From Candidatus Tectimicrobiota bacterium (GTDB lineage: Bacteria; JACPSX01), in NCBI GenBank assembly GCA_016193065.1, contig JACPSX010000202.1, positions 1 to 15,180 of the forward strand: 15,180 nt of DNA, read 5' to 3'. Numbering within the stretch: the stretch's first letter is position 1; each line of letters opens with the position of its first letter. The position numbers and the translations under genes were made by a program. The notes under the pieces were generated by a model. It did no database searches. It was given only the letters and a program-made list of their open reading frames with translations, and was not told the DNA's origin. Shown here piece by piece: positions 1 to 6,858 of this stretch.

Positions 1-1592
1 AGGCGGTGGCCCGCCACGTTGATGACGTCATCGACCCTGCCCATGAGCCAGAAGTAGCCGTCCTTGTCCTTGCGGGCTCCGTCGCCGGTGAAGTAGACCC
101 CCGGGATGCGGGTCCAGTACTGCTGCTTGTAACGCTCCGGATCTCCATAAATGGTGCGCAGCATCCCCGGCCAGGGCTGCTTGATGACCAGGTAGCCCCC
201 GTGGTGGTCATGGACGGATGTACCGTCCTCGCGCACCACATCGGGGACTACGCCGGGGAAGGGGAAGGTGGCCGATCCCGGTTTCGTGGGGATTGCCCCC
301 GGCAGCGGCGTGATCAGGATGCCGCCGGTCTCGGTTTGCCACCAGGTGTCCACGATGGGACAGCGCTTCTGGCCGATGACCCGGTAATACCACATCCAGG
401 CTTCCGGGTTGATGGGCTCCCCGACCGTACCCAGGAGGCGCAGGCTCTTCAGGCTATGCTTCTTGGGCCACTGCTCGCCCCACTTCATGAAGGCCCGGAT
501 GGCCGTGGGGGCGGTGTAAAAAACGTTGACCTGGTATTTGTCCACGATTTCCCAGAAGCGGTCCGGGTTGGGGTGATTGGGGGCTCCTTCGTACATCAGG
601 CTGGTGGCCCCGTTGGCTAGGATTCCGTAGACGATGTAGCTATGGCCCGTCACCCAGCCGATGTCCGCTGTGCACCAGTAGGTGTCCTCATCCTTGAGAT
701 CGAAGATCCACTTGCTGGTCAGCGTGCAGTGGAGAAGGTAGCCGGCGGTGGTGTGGACGACCCCCTTTGGTTTTCCTGTGGTGCCGCTGGTGTAGAGAAT
801 GAAAAGGGGGTGCTCCGAGTCCAGTGGTTCGGCGGGACAGATGGGGGAGGCGTGTTCCATAACCTCGTGCCACCACATGTCACGCCCTGCGGCCAGATGG
901 ACGGGCTTTCCCGTGCGCTGGACTACGATCACCTTTTCAATGGTGGGGGTCTCCTTGAGGGCCTCATCCACGTTTTCCTTCAACGGTACGATGCTCCCGC
1001 GCCGGTAGCCACCGTCGGCCGTGATCACGATCTTTGCCTGCGCGTCGTTGATCCGGTCTTTGAGGGCCTCGGCGCTGAACCCTCCAAAGACAACGTTGTG
1101 CGTGGCGCCGATCCGGGCGCAAGCCAGCATGGCGATGGGCAGCTCAGGGATCATAGGAAGGTAAATGGCCACCCGATCCCCTTTTTTCACCCCCAGGCTC
1201 TTCAAAACATTGGCAAACTTGCAGACTTCCCGGTGCAGGCTCTGGTAGGTGTAAGTCCGGCTGTCGCCGGGCTCCCCTTCCCAGATCAAGGCGGCCTTGT
1301 TCTTGCGCCAGGTCTTCAGGTGCCGGTCCAGGCAGTTATGGGAAATGTTGATCTTACCCCCCACGAACCACTGGGCGAAGGGGGACTTCCAGACCAGGAC
1401 TTTCTTGAAGGGTTTGAACCACTCGAGCTCGGCGGCCATCCGCTTCCAGAAGCGTTCCGGCTGGGTCACGGATTCCTTGTAGAGCTTGCGGTATTGCTGC
1501 AGGCTCTTGATGTGAGCCTGTTTCTGGAACTCCTTGGGAGGGACGAACTTCCTTTTTTCCCGCAGGACGGATTCGATACTCGGGGCAGCCAT
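1..1592 (-). CDS. acs: Acetyl-CoA synthetase (AMP-forming), C-terminus cut by window edge
   Basis: Activates acetate with ATP to acetyl-AMP and then forms acetyl-CoA in the cytoplasm. About 530 codons are visible; the family is usually near 650, so roughly the last 120 residues, including the catalytic PKTRSGK-type lysine loop, lie beyond the left edge. The ATG at 1592 follows an AGGAGG ribosome site with a 9-nt gap and gives [10 protein letters not shown]. Seen in the translation: the AMP-binding P-loop [11 protein letters not shown] (from about residue 267), the adenylate motif [11 protein letters not shown] (plus-strand 321-353), and the hinge and C-domain entry [13 protein letters not shown] at the extreme left. 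These are diagnostic of Acs rather than a generic acyl-CoA ligase. The 122-nt leader upstream separates it from the EamA gene; I see no convincing promoter there, and a short CCTGT/ACAGG hairpin touches the ribosome site. Confidence 0.96.
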   Translation of the reverse strand, partial: MAAPSIESVLREKRKFVPPKEFQKQAHIKSLQQYRKLYKESVTQPERFWKRMAAELEWFKPFKKVLVWKSPFAQWFVGGKINISHNCLDRHLKTWRKNKAALIWEGEPGDSRTYTYQSLHREVCKFANVLKSLGVKKGDRVAIYLPMIPELPIAMLACARIGATHNVVFGGFSAEALKDRINDAQAKIVITADGGYRRGSIVPLKENVDEALKETPTIEKVIVVQRTGKPVHLAAGRDMWWHEVMEHASPICPAEPLDSEHPLFILYTSGTTGKPKGVVHTTAGYLLHCTLTSKWIFDLKDEDTYWCTADIGWVTGHSYIVYGILANGATSLMYEGAPNHPNPDRFWEIVDKYQVNVFYTAPTAIRAFMKWGEQWPKKHSLKSLRLLGTVGEPINPEAWMWYYRVIGQKRCPIVDTWWQTETGGILITPLPGAIPTKPGSATFPFPGVVPDVVREDGTSVHDHHGGYLVIKQPWPGMLRTIYGDPERYKQQYWTRIPGVYFTGDGARKDKDGYFWLMGRVDDVINVAGHR

Positions 1593-1714
1593 TTGGAGAT
1601 TTCCTCCTGTTGTACAGGTTGAAAAATAACTTATGGGAGACGCGTGTTTTGAGTGCAATTTCCCTTTGAAGGTACATTTAGATACCACAGAAGTGCCACC
1701 CCTTGCAACCATTC

Positions 1715-2575
1715 TCAGCGGCCCAGGGCGATCCCGACGCCGCCCAGGACCACGAGCACGGCTCCCAGGATGACCCGCGCTGTGACGATCTCTATGTCTT
1801 TGAGGAAGATCATGGAGAGGAGAGCGGAAAACAGAGGGGAAGCATAAACCAGGGGGGTGACCACCGCCACCTCCCCGGTCTTCAAGGCCGAGAACATGAA
1901 GATGTAGGACAGTCCCCAAAACAGCCCTGAAGCCGCCAGGTCCCAAAAGCTCTTCCGGTTGCAAGAGAGGGTTCCGTGTCTGTAAAAAACTCCTGTGATG
2001 GTCCACAGGAGAACGGCGGAAGTCGTGGCGGCCACAGCTCCTCCCAGGACAGGTGGAACGCCCTGGGTCAACCCTACTTTTGCCACTACGTCTCGACCTG
2101 CGAAGAGCAGGCCGGCACCCAGCGGGTAGATCAGGTCCTTCTTTTGCCACTGTTGTTCCCCCGTGCGGCTTTGGGAGAGAAGAATGAGACCCGCGACAAT
2201 GGAAACAGCTCCCAGCAGGACGAGCGATGTTGGCCTCTCTCCCAGGAGCGCAATGGCTAGAAGGGTGGAGAATAGGGGACTGGTGGCAACCACGGCCTGG
2301 GAACGAGAGACTCCGATCCGGCGGATCCCGGCCACTGCGAAAAACCGGGAAACCATCGGAACGAAGAGGCCGATCGAGCCAAAAATCAGCAGTGCAGCCG
2401 GCGGAAAGCGGATCGAAATCAGGTGCGGGATACTGAAAGGCAGGAGAACGAGGGAATTGACCGTGATATTGACCAGGGTTCCCGTGTACGTGTTGGAGGC
2501 GAGAATCCCCCTGCGCATGAAGACCCCGCCGATGCCGAAGCAAGCGGCCGACAGGATTGCGAGCAGGACGGTCAT
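1715..2575 (-). CDS. EamA/DMT-family permease, 10 TM
   Basis: A 286-residue integral membrane protein of the drug/metabolite transporter superfamily. It is almost entirely hydrophobic, with about ten helices arranged as two EamA repeats (roughly residues 1-137 and 150-285) joined by a polar linker ([13 protein letters not shown]). The repeat hallmarks are visible: the N-terminal [14 protein letters not shown], the first-repeat end [19 protein letters not shown], and the second-repeat counterpart [18 protein letters not shown]. The ATG at 2575 has a GAGG five nucleotides upstream. It lies 60 nt after the HMA gene in the same direction, so it may be the last gene of the Rieske-HMA-EamA transcript. 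The substrate cannot be deduced; family members export amino acids, nucleotides or other small metabolites. Confidence 0.88.
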   Translation of the reverse strand: MTVLLAILSAACFGIGGVFMRRGILASNTYTGTLVNITVNSLVLLPFSIPHLISIRFPPAALLIFGSIGLFVPMVSRFFAVAGIRRIGVSRSQAVVATSPLFSTLLAIALLGERPTSLVLLGAVSIVAGLILLSQSRTGEQQWQKKDLIYPLGAGLLFAGRDVVAKVGLTQGVPPVLGGAVAATTSAVLLWTITGVFYRHGTLSCNRKSFWDLAASGLFWGLSYIFMFSALKTGEVAVVTPLVYASPLFSALLSMIFLKDIEIVTARVILGAVLVVLGGVGIALGR

Positions 2576-2634
2576 GTATCCTCATTTCCGGGAAAGGGAT
2601 CGATGGTTCAAGGCCGGTTAGATTGGAAAATGGA

Positions 2635-2916
2635 CTACCGGCCTACTGTTTTTACGGCATGGGCAAGTCGGCCCAGAAGATGTCTCAGATTTTTCAGAAT
2701 GACCCGCCGGCGGATGGCTTTGTCCAGATCTTCAAACGTGATCTGACCCGGATCATACCGTCCCCGCACAGACCCTGTCTTCAGGTCAACATCGATTTCA
2801 CGGATTCCGAGCTCTTCCAGAGCCCGCTGCACCCGCAGGGCTCACAGGCCGCAAACCATCCCGGAGACGACCAGTTCGAGATTGTGCCGGGACGGGCTCT
2901 GGGCTTCTTCAATCAT
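2635..2916 (-). CDS. HMA-domain metallochaperone-like protein, candidate selenoprotein (CxxU)
   Basis: Read through one in-frame TGA (2842-2844), this gives a 93-residue protein with a ferredoxin-like heavy-metal-associated fold. The first strand LELVVSGM is followed by the metal loop C22-G-L-U25, then [38 protein letters not shown] and DKAIRR. Homologues carry Cys-x-x-Cys in this loop, so the TGA replaces exactly the second metal-binding cysteine. A SECIS-like hairpin follows (see 2808-2844). The ATG at 2916 is chosen because the HMA fold begins just after it and an AAAGG lies five nucleotides upstream. The reading frame stays open further upstream, into the Rieske gene. The C-terminal tail ([14 protein letters not shown]) departs from the usual AGY-type ending, and one extra base would restore AIRRAGHSEK, so a small frame error is possible. 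The alternative is a pseudogene created by TGC to TGA. It sits between the Rieske and EamA genes and is probably co-transcribed with them. Confidence 0.68.
2808..2844 (-). promoter_or_regulatory. Candidate bacterial SECIS element after the in-frame UGA
   Basis: On the minus-strand transcript the UGA (2844-2842) is followed 23 nt later by an apical loop GGA (2818-2816). The loop closes an 8-bp stem, CGGGCUCU with AGAGCUCG (2826-2819 with 2815-2808, one G-U pair). This fits the published bSECIS description: stem of at least 4 bp, loop of 3-14 nt with a G in the first two positions, and 16-37 nt between UGA and loop. A competing hairpin, GAGCCC/GGGCTC (2843-2838 with 2825-2820), starts inside the UGA itself. 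The fit is by eye; no folding energy was computed. Confidence 0.55.
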
Positions 2917-2922
2917 CTCAAC

Positions 2923-2940
2923 CTTTGGGGTTACCCAAAG
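2923..2940 (-). promoter_or_regulatory. Hairpin covering the ribosome site of the HMA gene
   Basis: CTTTGGG and CCCAAAG form a perfect 7-bp stem with a 4-nt loop, ending six nucleotides before the ATG at 2916. The 3' arm contributes the AAAG of the presumed AAAGG ribosome site, so folding would hide it. It could tune translation of the HMA gene relative to the upstream Rieske gene. The structure is directly visible; the function is inferred. Confidence 0.35.
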
Positions 2941-3004
2941 ATTTCTCCAGTTCCACTTTGACACGGACACGATCCCTTCCGGGGGGAGATCAGGAAAAGA
3001 TTTT

Positions 3005-3310
3005 TCAGGCGGACACCAGGACGTCTTCCCCCTCAACTTTCACCTGGAAGCACCTGAGTTCGGCGTCGGGATTCGTGATGCAGGCGCCGGTCGTGATGTC
3101 GTACTCCCAGCCGTGCCAGGGGCACGTAACGGTGGCCCCGTCCAGAGAGCCTTCCCCCAAGGGCCCTCCCCGGTGGAGACAGGTGTTGTGGATGGCATAG
3201 AAGGTCCCATTGGTGCGGAAGAGGGCGATCTCCTCCCCGTTGGCGCTGACGACTTTCCCCGTTCCCTCCGGCACTTCGCTCACCCGGGCAACCCTGACAA
3301 AGTTTCCCAT
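3005..3310 (-). CDS. Rieske [2Fe-2S] ferredoxin
   Basis: A 101-residue soluble protein made only of a Rieske domain. Both cluster-binding boxes are present: C44-L-H46-RGGPL and C63-P-W-H66-GWEY, so the 2Fe-2S cluster would be held by Cys44, His46, Cys63 and His66. It resembles the small ferredoxins of aromatic-ring dioxygenases and NirD-like proteins, which carry electrons for a partner oxygenase or reductase; no such partner is encoded nearby. The ATG at 3310 follows a strong GGAGGGGG ribosome site. It is the first gene after the promoter at 3374-3403, with the HMA gene 88 nt downstream. The pairing of an Fe-S electron carrier with a metal-binding protein suggests a metal or redox role, but this is inference. 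Confidence 0.93.
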   Translation of the reverse strand: MGNFVRVARVSEVPEGTGKVVSANGEEIALFRTNGTFYAIHNTCLHRGGPLGEGSLDGATVTCPWHGWEYDITTGACITNPDAELRCFQVKVEGEDVLVSA

Positions 3311-3373
3311 GATCCCCCTCCGTAGAATTTTTCACCCCCTCCCTTCCCCTCCCACACCCAAAGGGTATGAACG

Positions 3374-3403
3374 ATTATAACGAATCGCCCGCGTCATTGC
3401 CAA
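3374..3403 (-). promoter_or_regulatory. Sigma-70-type promoter for the Rieske-HMA(-EamA) operon
   Basis: On the minus strand TTGGCA (3403-3398, five of six matches to the -35 consensus) is followed after 18 nt by a perfect TATAAT (3379-3374). Transcription would start near 3367, leaving a leader of about 55 nt before the Rieske ATG. It lies between the palindromic element after livF and the Rieske gene, so it separates this operon from the liv operon. Confidence 0.72.
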
Positions 3404-3441
3404 CTGCCGACCTACAGGTTTACCGCGCCAACCCTGGATGT

Positions 3442-3540
3442 AGGGGCACCTCTATGCCTGCCTGTGCCGACACGGCAGACAGGTCCGCACCTGCCTACCG
3501 CCCCAGCGGGGCAGGCAGGCGCAGACAGGTGGGTGCCCTT
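3442..3540. repeat. Nested palindromic intergenic element
   Basis: About 100 nt of nested inverted repeats ending one base before the livF stop codon. The outer ends are AGGGGCACC (3442-3450) and the complement of GGTGCCCTT-like sequence at 3529-3540. Inside are two hairpins: TGCCG-ACA-CGGCA (within 3465-3478), flanked by CCTG/CAGG, and GCCCC-AGC-GGGGC (3500-3512), flanked by CCTGCC/GGCAGG. The decamer GCAGACAGGT occurs twice (3475-3484 and 3521-3530). It has no coding capacity. It resembles a REP/MITE-type dispersed element and may also end livF transcription. Confidence 0.6.
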
Positions 3541-4245
3541 TCACAGTCCCAGGTAGGCGCGCTTGACGTGGTCCGATTCCAGAAGTTCCTGACCGGTGCC
3601 GTTGAGAACGATGCGGCCGTTCTCAAGAACGTAAGCCCGATCCGCAATCGACAGGGCCCGGCGCACGTTCTGCTCGATCAGGAGCAGAGTGACCCCTTCC
3701 TCGTGGATGTGGCGAATCGTGTCGAAGATCTGCTGGACCAGGATCGGTGCCAGGCCCAGGGAAGGCTCGTCCAGCAGCAGCAGCCGCGGGCGCGCCATGA
3801 TCCCCCGGCCGATGGCCAGCATCTGCTGTTCGCCGCCGCTCAAGGTTTCCGCCATCTGCACCTCGCGCTCCTTGAGGCGGGGGAGGATCTTGTAGACTTG
3901 CTCCAGCGTCTCCCCCCGGTGCTTCTTGGCTTCCGAAATCATGGCACCCATCTCCAGGTTTTCCTTGACGGTCATCAGGGGGAAAAGACGCCGCCCTTCC
4001 GGGACGTGGGCGATGCCCCGGCTCGCCATCTCGTGGGCGGGTTTGTCATCGATCCGCTCCCCCTCAAACTCGATGCTTCCCCGGGCGGCTTTCAGGAGGC
4101 CTGAGATGGTCTTCACGGTGGTCGTCTTTCCGGCCCCGTTGGCCCCCACCAGGGTGACGATCTCCCCTTTGTTTACTTGCAGGGAAACGTTCCAGAGGGC
4201 CTGAACGTCCCCGTAATAGACGTCGATTCCCCCGATCTTAAGCAT
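3541..4245 (-). CDS. livF: Branched-chain amino-acid ABC transporter ATPase LivF
   Basis: One of the two nucleotide-binding subunits that power uptake of branched-chain amino acids or a related substrate. 234 residues, the normal LivF length. Seen: Walker A GANGAGKT (34-41), signature LSGGEQQ (135-141), Walker B LLLLDEP with the catalytic Asp-Glu at 159-160, D-loop SLGLAP, and the LivF-typical IEQN in place of the usual switch histidine. The reading frame is open further upstream, but the ATG at 4245 (MLKIGGIDVYYG) matches the family start, has a GGAG ribosome site, and overlaps the end of livG by 8 bp, implying translational coupling. It is the last gene of the liv operon; the palindromic element follows at once. 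Confidence 0.95.
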   Translation of the reverse strand: MLKIGGIDVYYGDVQALWNVSLQVNKGEIVTLVGANGAGKTTTVKTISGLLKAARGSIEFEGERIDDKPAHEMASRGIAHVPEGRRLFPLMTVKENLEMGAMISEAKKHRGETLEQVYKILPRLKEREVQMAETLSGGEQQMLAIGRGIMARPRLLLLDEPSLGLAPILVQQIFDTIRHIHEEGVTLLLIEQNVRRALSIADRAYVLENGRIVLNGTGQELLESDHVKRAYLGL

Positions 4246-4963
4246 AGGCTTCTCCGAGATAGGCTTCGATGACTTTGGGATTCCGGGAGATTTCGGCCGG
4301 GGAGCCTTCGGCAATTTTCTCGCCAAAATTTATGACGACGATGCGGTGGGAAATGGACATGATCACGCGCATGACGTGCTCGACGCCGGCCACAGCGGAG
4401 ATCCCCCGGTCCCGCAAGCGCTGGATGAGGGAAATCACCTCCTCGGTTTCCGTAGGGTTCAAGCCGGACACCACTTCGTCCAGGAGAATGAGACTGGGTT
4501 TCGTGGCCAGAGCCCGGGTAAGCTCCAGGCGTTTGCGACCGGCCAAGGTCAGATCCTTGGCGAGCATGTCCTTCTGGGGCAGGAGGCCGGTAAACGAGAG
4601 GAGTTCCAGGGATTCCTGGCGAGCGCTCTCCTTGCTGCCCAGGTGGGCAAAAGCGCCCACCATGACGTTTTCCAGGACTGTCATTTTTCCCAGGGGTTTG
4701 ACGACCTGGAAGGTGCGGGCGATCCCCCGGTGGCAAATGGTGTGGGGCTTGCGGCCCACGATGTTCTCCCCGCGAAAGATGATCTCTCCCGAAGTGGGGT
4801 GGTAGAAGCCTGTGATCAGGTTAAAGAGCGTTGTTTTTCCGGCCCCGTTGGGGCCGATGAGGCCCAGGATCTCCCCTTCCTCCAGCGTGAAATTCAGCCC
4901 TTTGACGGCCCACAGCCCTCCGAACTGCTTGCTCAAGTTTCGCACTTCCAGCAAGGGCGCCAT
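4238..4963 (-). CDS. livG: Branched-chain amino-acid ABC transporter ATPase LivG
   Basis: The second nucleotide-binding subunit, 241 residues from the ATG at 4963 (MAPLLEVRNLSKQFGG). That start has GGGAGG eight nucleotides upstream. An ATG two codons earlier (4969) makes a 4-bp ATGA overlap with the livM stop but has its ribosome site too close. Seen: Walker A GPNGAGKT (about 37-44), LivG-type GIARTFQ Q-loop, Walker B LILLDEVVSGLNPTE and switch GVEHVM. The ABC signature is unusual: LTLAGRKRLEL stands where most ATPases have LSGGQ. I recall similar divergence in some LivG relatives, so it need not mean loss of function. It lies between livM and livF and is translationally coupled to both. Confidence 0.94.
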   Translation of the reverse strand: MAPLLEVRNLSKQFGGLWAVKGLNFTLEEGEILGLIGPNGAGKTTLFNLITGFYHPTSGEIIFRGENIVGRKPHTICHRGIARTFQVVKPLGKMTVLENVMVGAFAHLGSKESARQESLELLSFTGLLPQKDMLAKDLTLAGRKRLELTRALATKPSLILLDEVVSGLNPTETEEVISLIQRLRDRGISAVAGVEHVMRVIMSISHRIVVINFGEKIAEGSPAEISRNPKVIEAYLGEAYA

Positions 4964-4965
4964 CT

Positions 4966-5919
4966 TCATGCCCTCCCGGTAGCGGCCCCGCGGCTGGGAC
5001 GCAGGCGCTTCTGGAGGCTCCCCACGATCCCCTCGGGCAAGAAGAGGATGACCAGGATGATGAGAATCCCGTAAATCAGCAGATTGGCCGCGGCAAAGAC
5101 ACTTCTCATGATTTCGGAGGCGATGACGACGATGAATGCTCCGACGACGGGGCCTCCCAGAGTGCCCACTCCTCCCAGGACGGCGACCAGGATCATGGCA
5201 ATAGACACATCGACGATGGAGAACACAATGGGAGGATCGATGTAGCCCATGTAGTTGGCGTAAAAGCTCCCGGCCATGCCCGTGAAGAAGGCACTGATGA
5301 TCAGGGCCTTGATCTTTGTCCCCGTAGTGTTGATCCCCAGTGCTTCCGCCGCATCCTGGTCTTCCCGCACTGCCACCAGGTAGAACCCTAATTTGGAACT
5401 CGTTGCCACGGAAATCACCCAAAGGGTGATGAGGACGATTCCGAGGCCGATGTAATAAAAGGGGACTTTGCTCAGGAATACCGGTGGAAGCAGAATTCCC
5501 ACGGCTCCCTCGGTGAGGGATCTCCAGTTCAAAGCCACCAGGCGCAGGGCCTCGGAAAGGGCAAGAACCGAAAGAGCGAAGAAGGGCCCGCGCAGGCGGA
5601 AGCAGATCCAGCCGATGGGAATGGAGAGGAGCGCCCCCGCCACACCTCCCAGGACCATGCCGATCCAGGGAGAAATCCCTGCTTTGACGAAGAGCAGGGA
5701 AGAGGTATAGGCACCGACGCCAAAAAAAGCAGCGTGACCGAAGGATACCTGGCCCCCGTACCCTCCCAAGAGATTCCAACTGCTGCCCAGGATCACCCAC
5801 ACGAAAAAGAAGATGGCCATATGGAGAAAATAGGGGTCACGCACTGCAACGGGAAAGAGGAGAACAACGGCCAGGAAGACCAGCAGCGGGATCTGAGCAG
5901 GTTCGATTTTCCCCTTCAC
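4966..5919 (-). CDS. livM: Branched-chain amino-acid ABC transporter permease LivM
   Basis: An inner-membrane permease half of the transporter, 317 residues, normal for LivM. Helix-rich throughout, with the family signature [20 protein letters not shown] near the N-terminus, the ATPase-coupling loop [14 protein letters not shown] and the C-terminal [16 protein letters not shown]. The start is a GTG at 5919 that overlaps the livH stop as GTGA and has GGAGGG about six nucleotides upstream. The same frame stays open far upstream into livH, but that longer product would join LivH N-terminal sequence to out-of-frame residues and is not a real protein. Confidence 0.93.
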   Translation of the reverse strand: MKGKIEPAQIPLLVFLAVVLLFPVAVRDPYFLHMAIFFFVWVILGSSWNLLGGYGGQVSFGHAAFFGVGAYTSSLLFVKAGISPWIGMVLGGVAGALLSIPIGWICFRLRGPFFALSVLALSEALRLVALNWRSLTEGAVGILLPPVFLSKVPFYYIGLGIVLITLWVISVATSSKLGFYLVAVREDQDAAEALGINTTGTKIKALIISAFFTGMAGSFYANYMGYIDPPIVFSIVDVSIAMILVAVLGGVGTLGGPVVGAFIVVIASEIMRSVFAAANLLIYGILIILVILFLPEGIVGSLQKRLRPSRGAATGRA

Positions 5920-6753
5920 ATGCGCGCCCTCCCCGCCAAGCCTGCGGGCCGGAAGATCAGGAACAGGACGAAGATGATGAAGCCGATGGCGTCCTTGTAC
6001 CCGGTGGAAACGTAGACGGCTCCCAGGGACTCGGCGATTCCCAGGGTGATTCCGCCAAGCAGAGCCCCCAGCGTGCTTCCCAATCCTCCCAGGGTCACCA
6101 CGATGAAAGCCTTCAGCGTGAAGATCCCCCCCAGGGCTGGGAAGAGGTAGTAAACCAGGATCAGCAGGGAGCCGGCTGCCCCTTCCAGAGCAGCCCCGAT
6201 GCCGAAGGTCACTACGGAGGTTCTCTCGACGTTGATCCCGACCAGCTTGGCGGCCTCGCTGTCCTGGGCCGTGGCCCGGATCGTCTTGCCCAGGTCTGTT
6301 TTCATCAGAGGCCAGGGTCAACGGGAAGCTGATGTCGAAAAGACCCAGGGAGATGACCCTGGCAGAGTAGGTGGTGCTGACGGTGCGGTAATTGGAGGTG
6401 AACAACAAAAGGGCGGCGTTGGTGAGCACCAGTCCCACCCCCACGGTGAGCAAGATCTGGTTCTCCGCGGGAGCCTTGGCGCGATTGAGAGGGGTCAAGA
6501 GAAAACGGTGAATGAGGACCCCCAGGATAAAGAGGAAGGGAATGGTGATCACAGGGGAAAGCAAGGGGTCCATTTTCAACAGGGTGAAGAGCCAGAAGCA
6601 GACATACATGCCGATCATCAGGAGCTCACCCTGGGCCAAATTGATGATCCGCAGGACCCCGAAGTTAATGGCCATTCCCATACCGATGAGCCCGTAGAGC
6701 CCTCCGACCATGATCCCGGCAACCAGCGTCTGCAAAAAGATCGTCCAATCCAT
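5916..6753 (-). pseudogene. livH: Branched-chain amino-acid ABC permease LivH, internal deletion and frameshift
   Basis: The second permease half. The ATG at 6753 has AAAGGA seven nucleotides upstream. The first 146 codons are good LivH: VAGIMVGGLYGLIGMGMAI, then VLRIINLAQGELLMIGMY, ending [10 protein letters not shown]. From 6305 leftwards the rest of LivH continues in another frame ([21 protein letters not shown], then [17 protein letters not shown]) to a TGA at 5916 that overlaps livM. Intact homologues have a further helix of about 20-25 residues between these two parts. That helix is absent, so a deletion of roughly 60-70 bp with a net frameshift lies near 6305-6325. Either the gene is broken, which should disable the transporter, or the assembly lost bases here. 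The rest of the operon looks intact, which favours a recent event or a sequence error. Confidence 0.82.
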
Positions 6754-6807
6754 TCTCGGATCCTTTAGATAGCAGGGTCAGGCTTGGGTTGAGAGCTGGA
6801 TAAACCA

Positions 6808-6836
6808 AGGCAGCCGGGGCCCTGCCCCGGCTGCCT
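6808..6836 (-). terminator. 13-bp perfect hairpin between livK and livH
   Basis: AGGCAGCCGGGGC and GCCCCGGCTGCCT (6808-6820 and 6824-6836) pair perfectly around a 3-nt loop, 22 nt after the livK stop. On the transcript only a poor T-tract follows (TGGTTTA), so it is better read as a partial terminator or an mRNA-stabilising stem. Such an element would leave livK more abundant than the downstream membrane genes, as is common for binding proteins of ABC importers. Confidence 0.6.
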
Positions 6837-6858
6837 CAATCACAGGTTTGGCCCCCGG

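Noticed and set aside
1680-1712. A sigma-54-like TGGCAC box upstream of acs (minus strand).
   Set aside because: The -12 half (TTGC) is not present at the required spacing; only two of four bases match.
4966-6753. A 595-residue single protein spanning livH and livM.
   Set aside because: Its middle third is out-of-frame livH sequence (Arg/Gly/Pro-rich, no homology). The true livH C-terminus is in another frame and livM has its own GTG start with a ribosome site.
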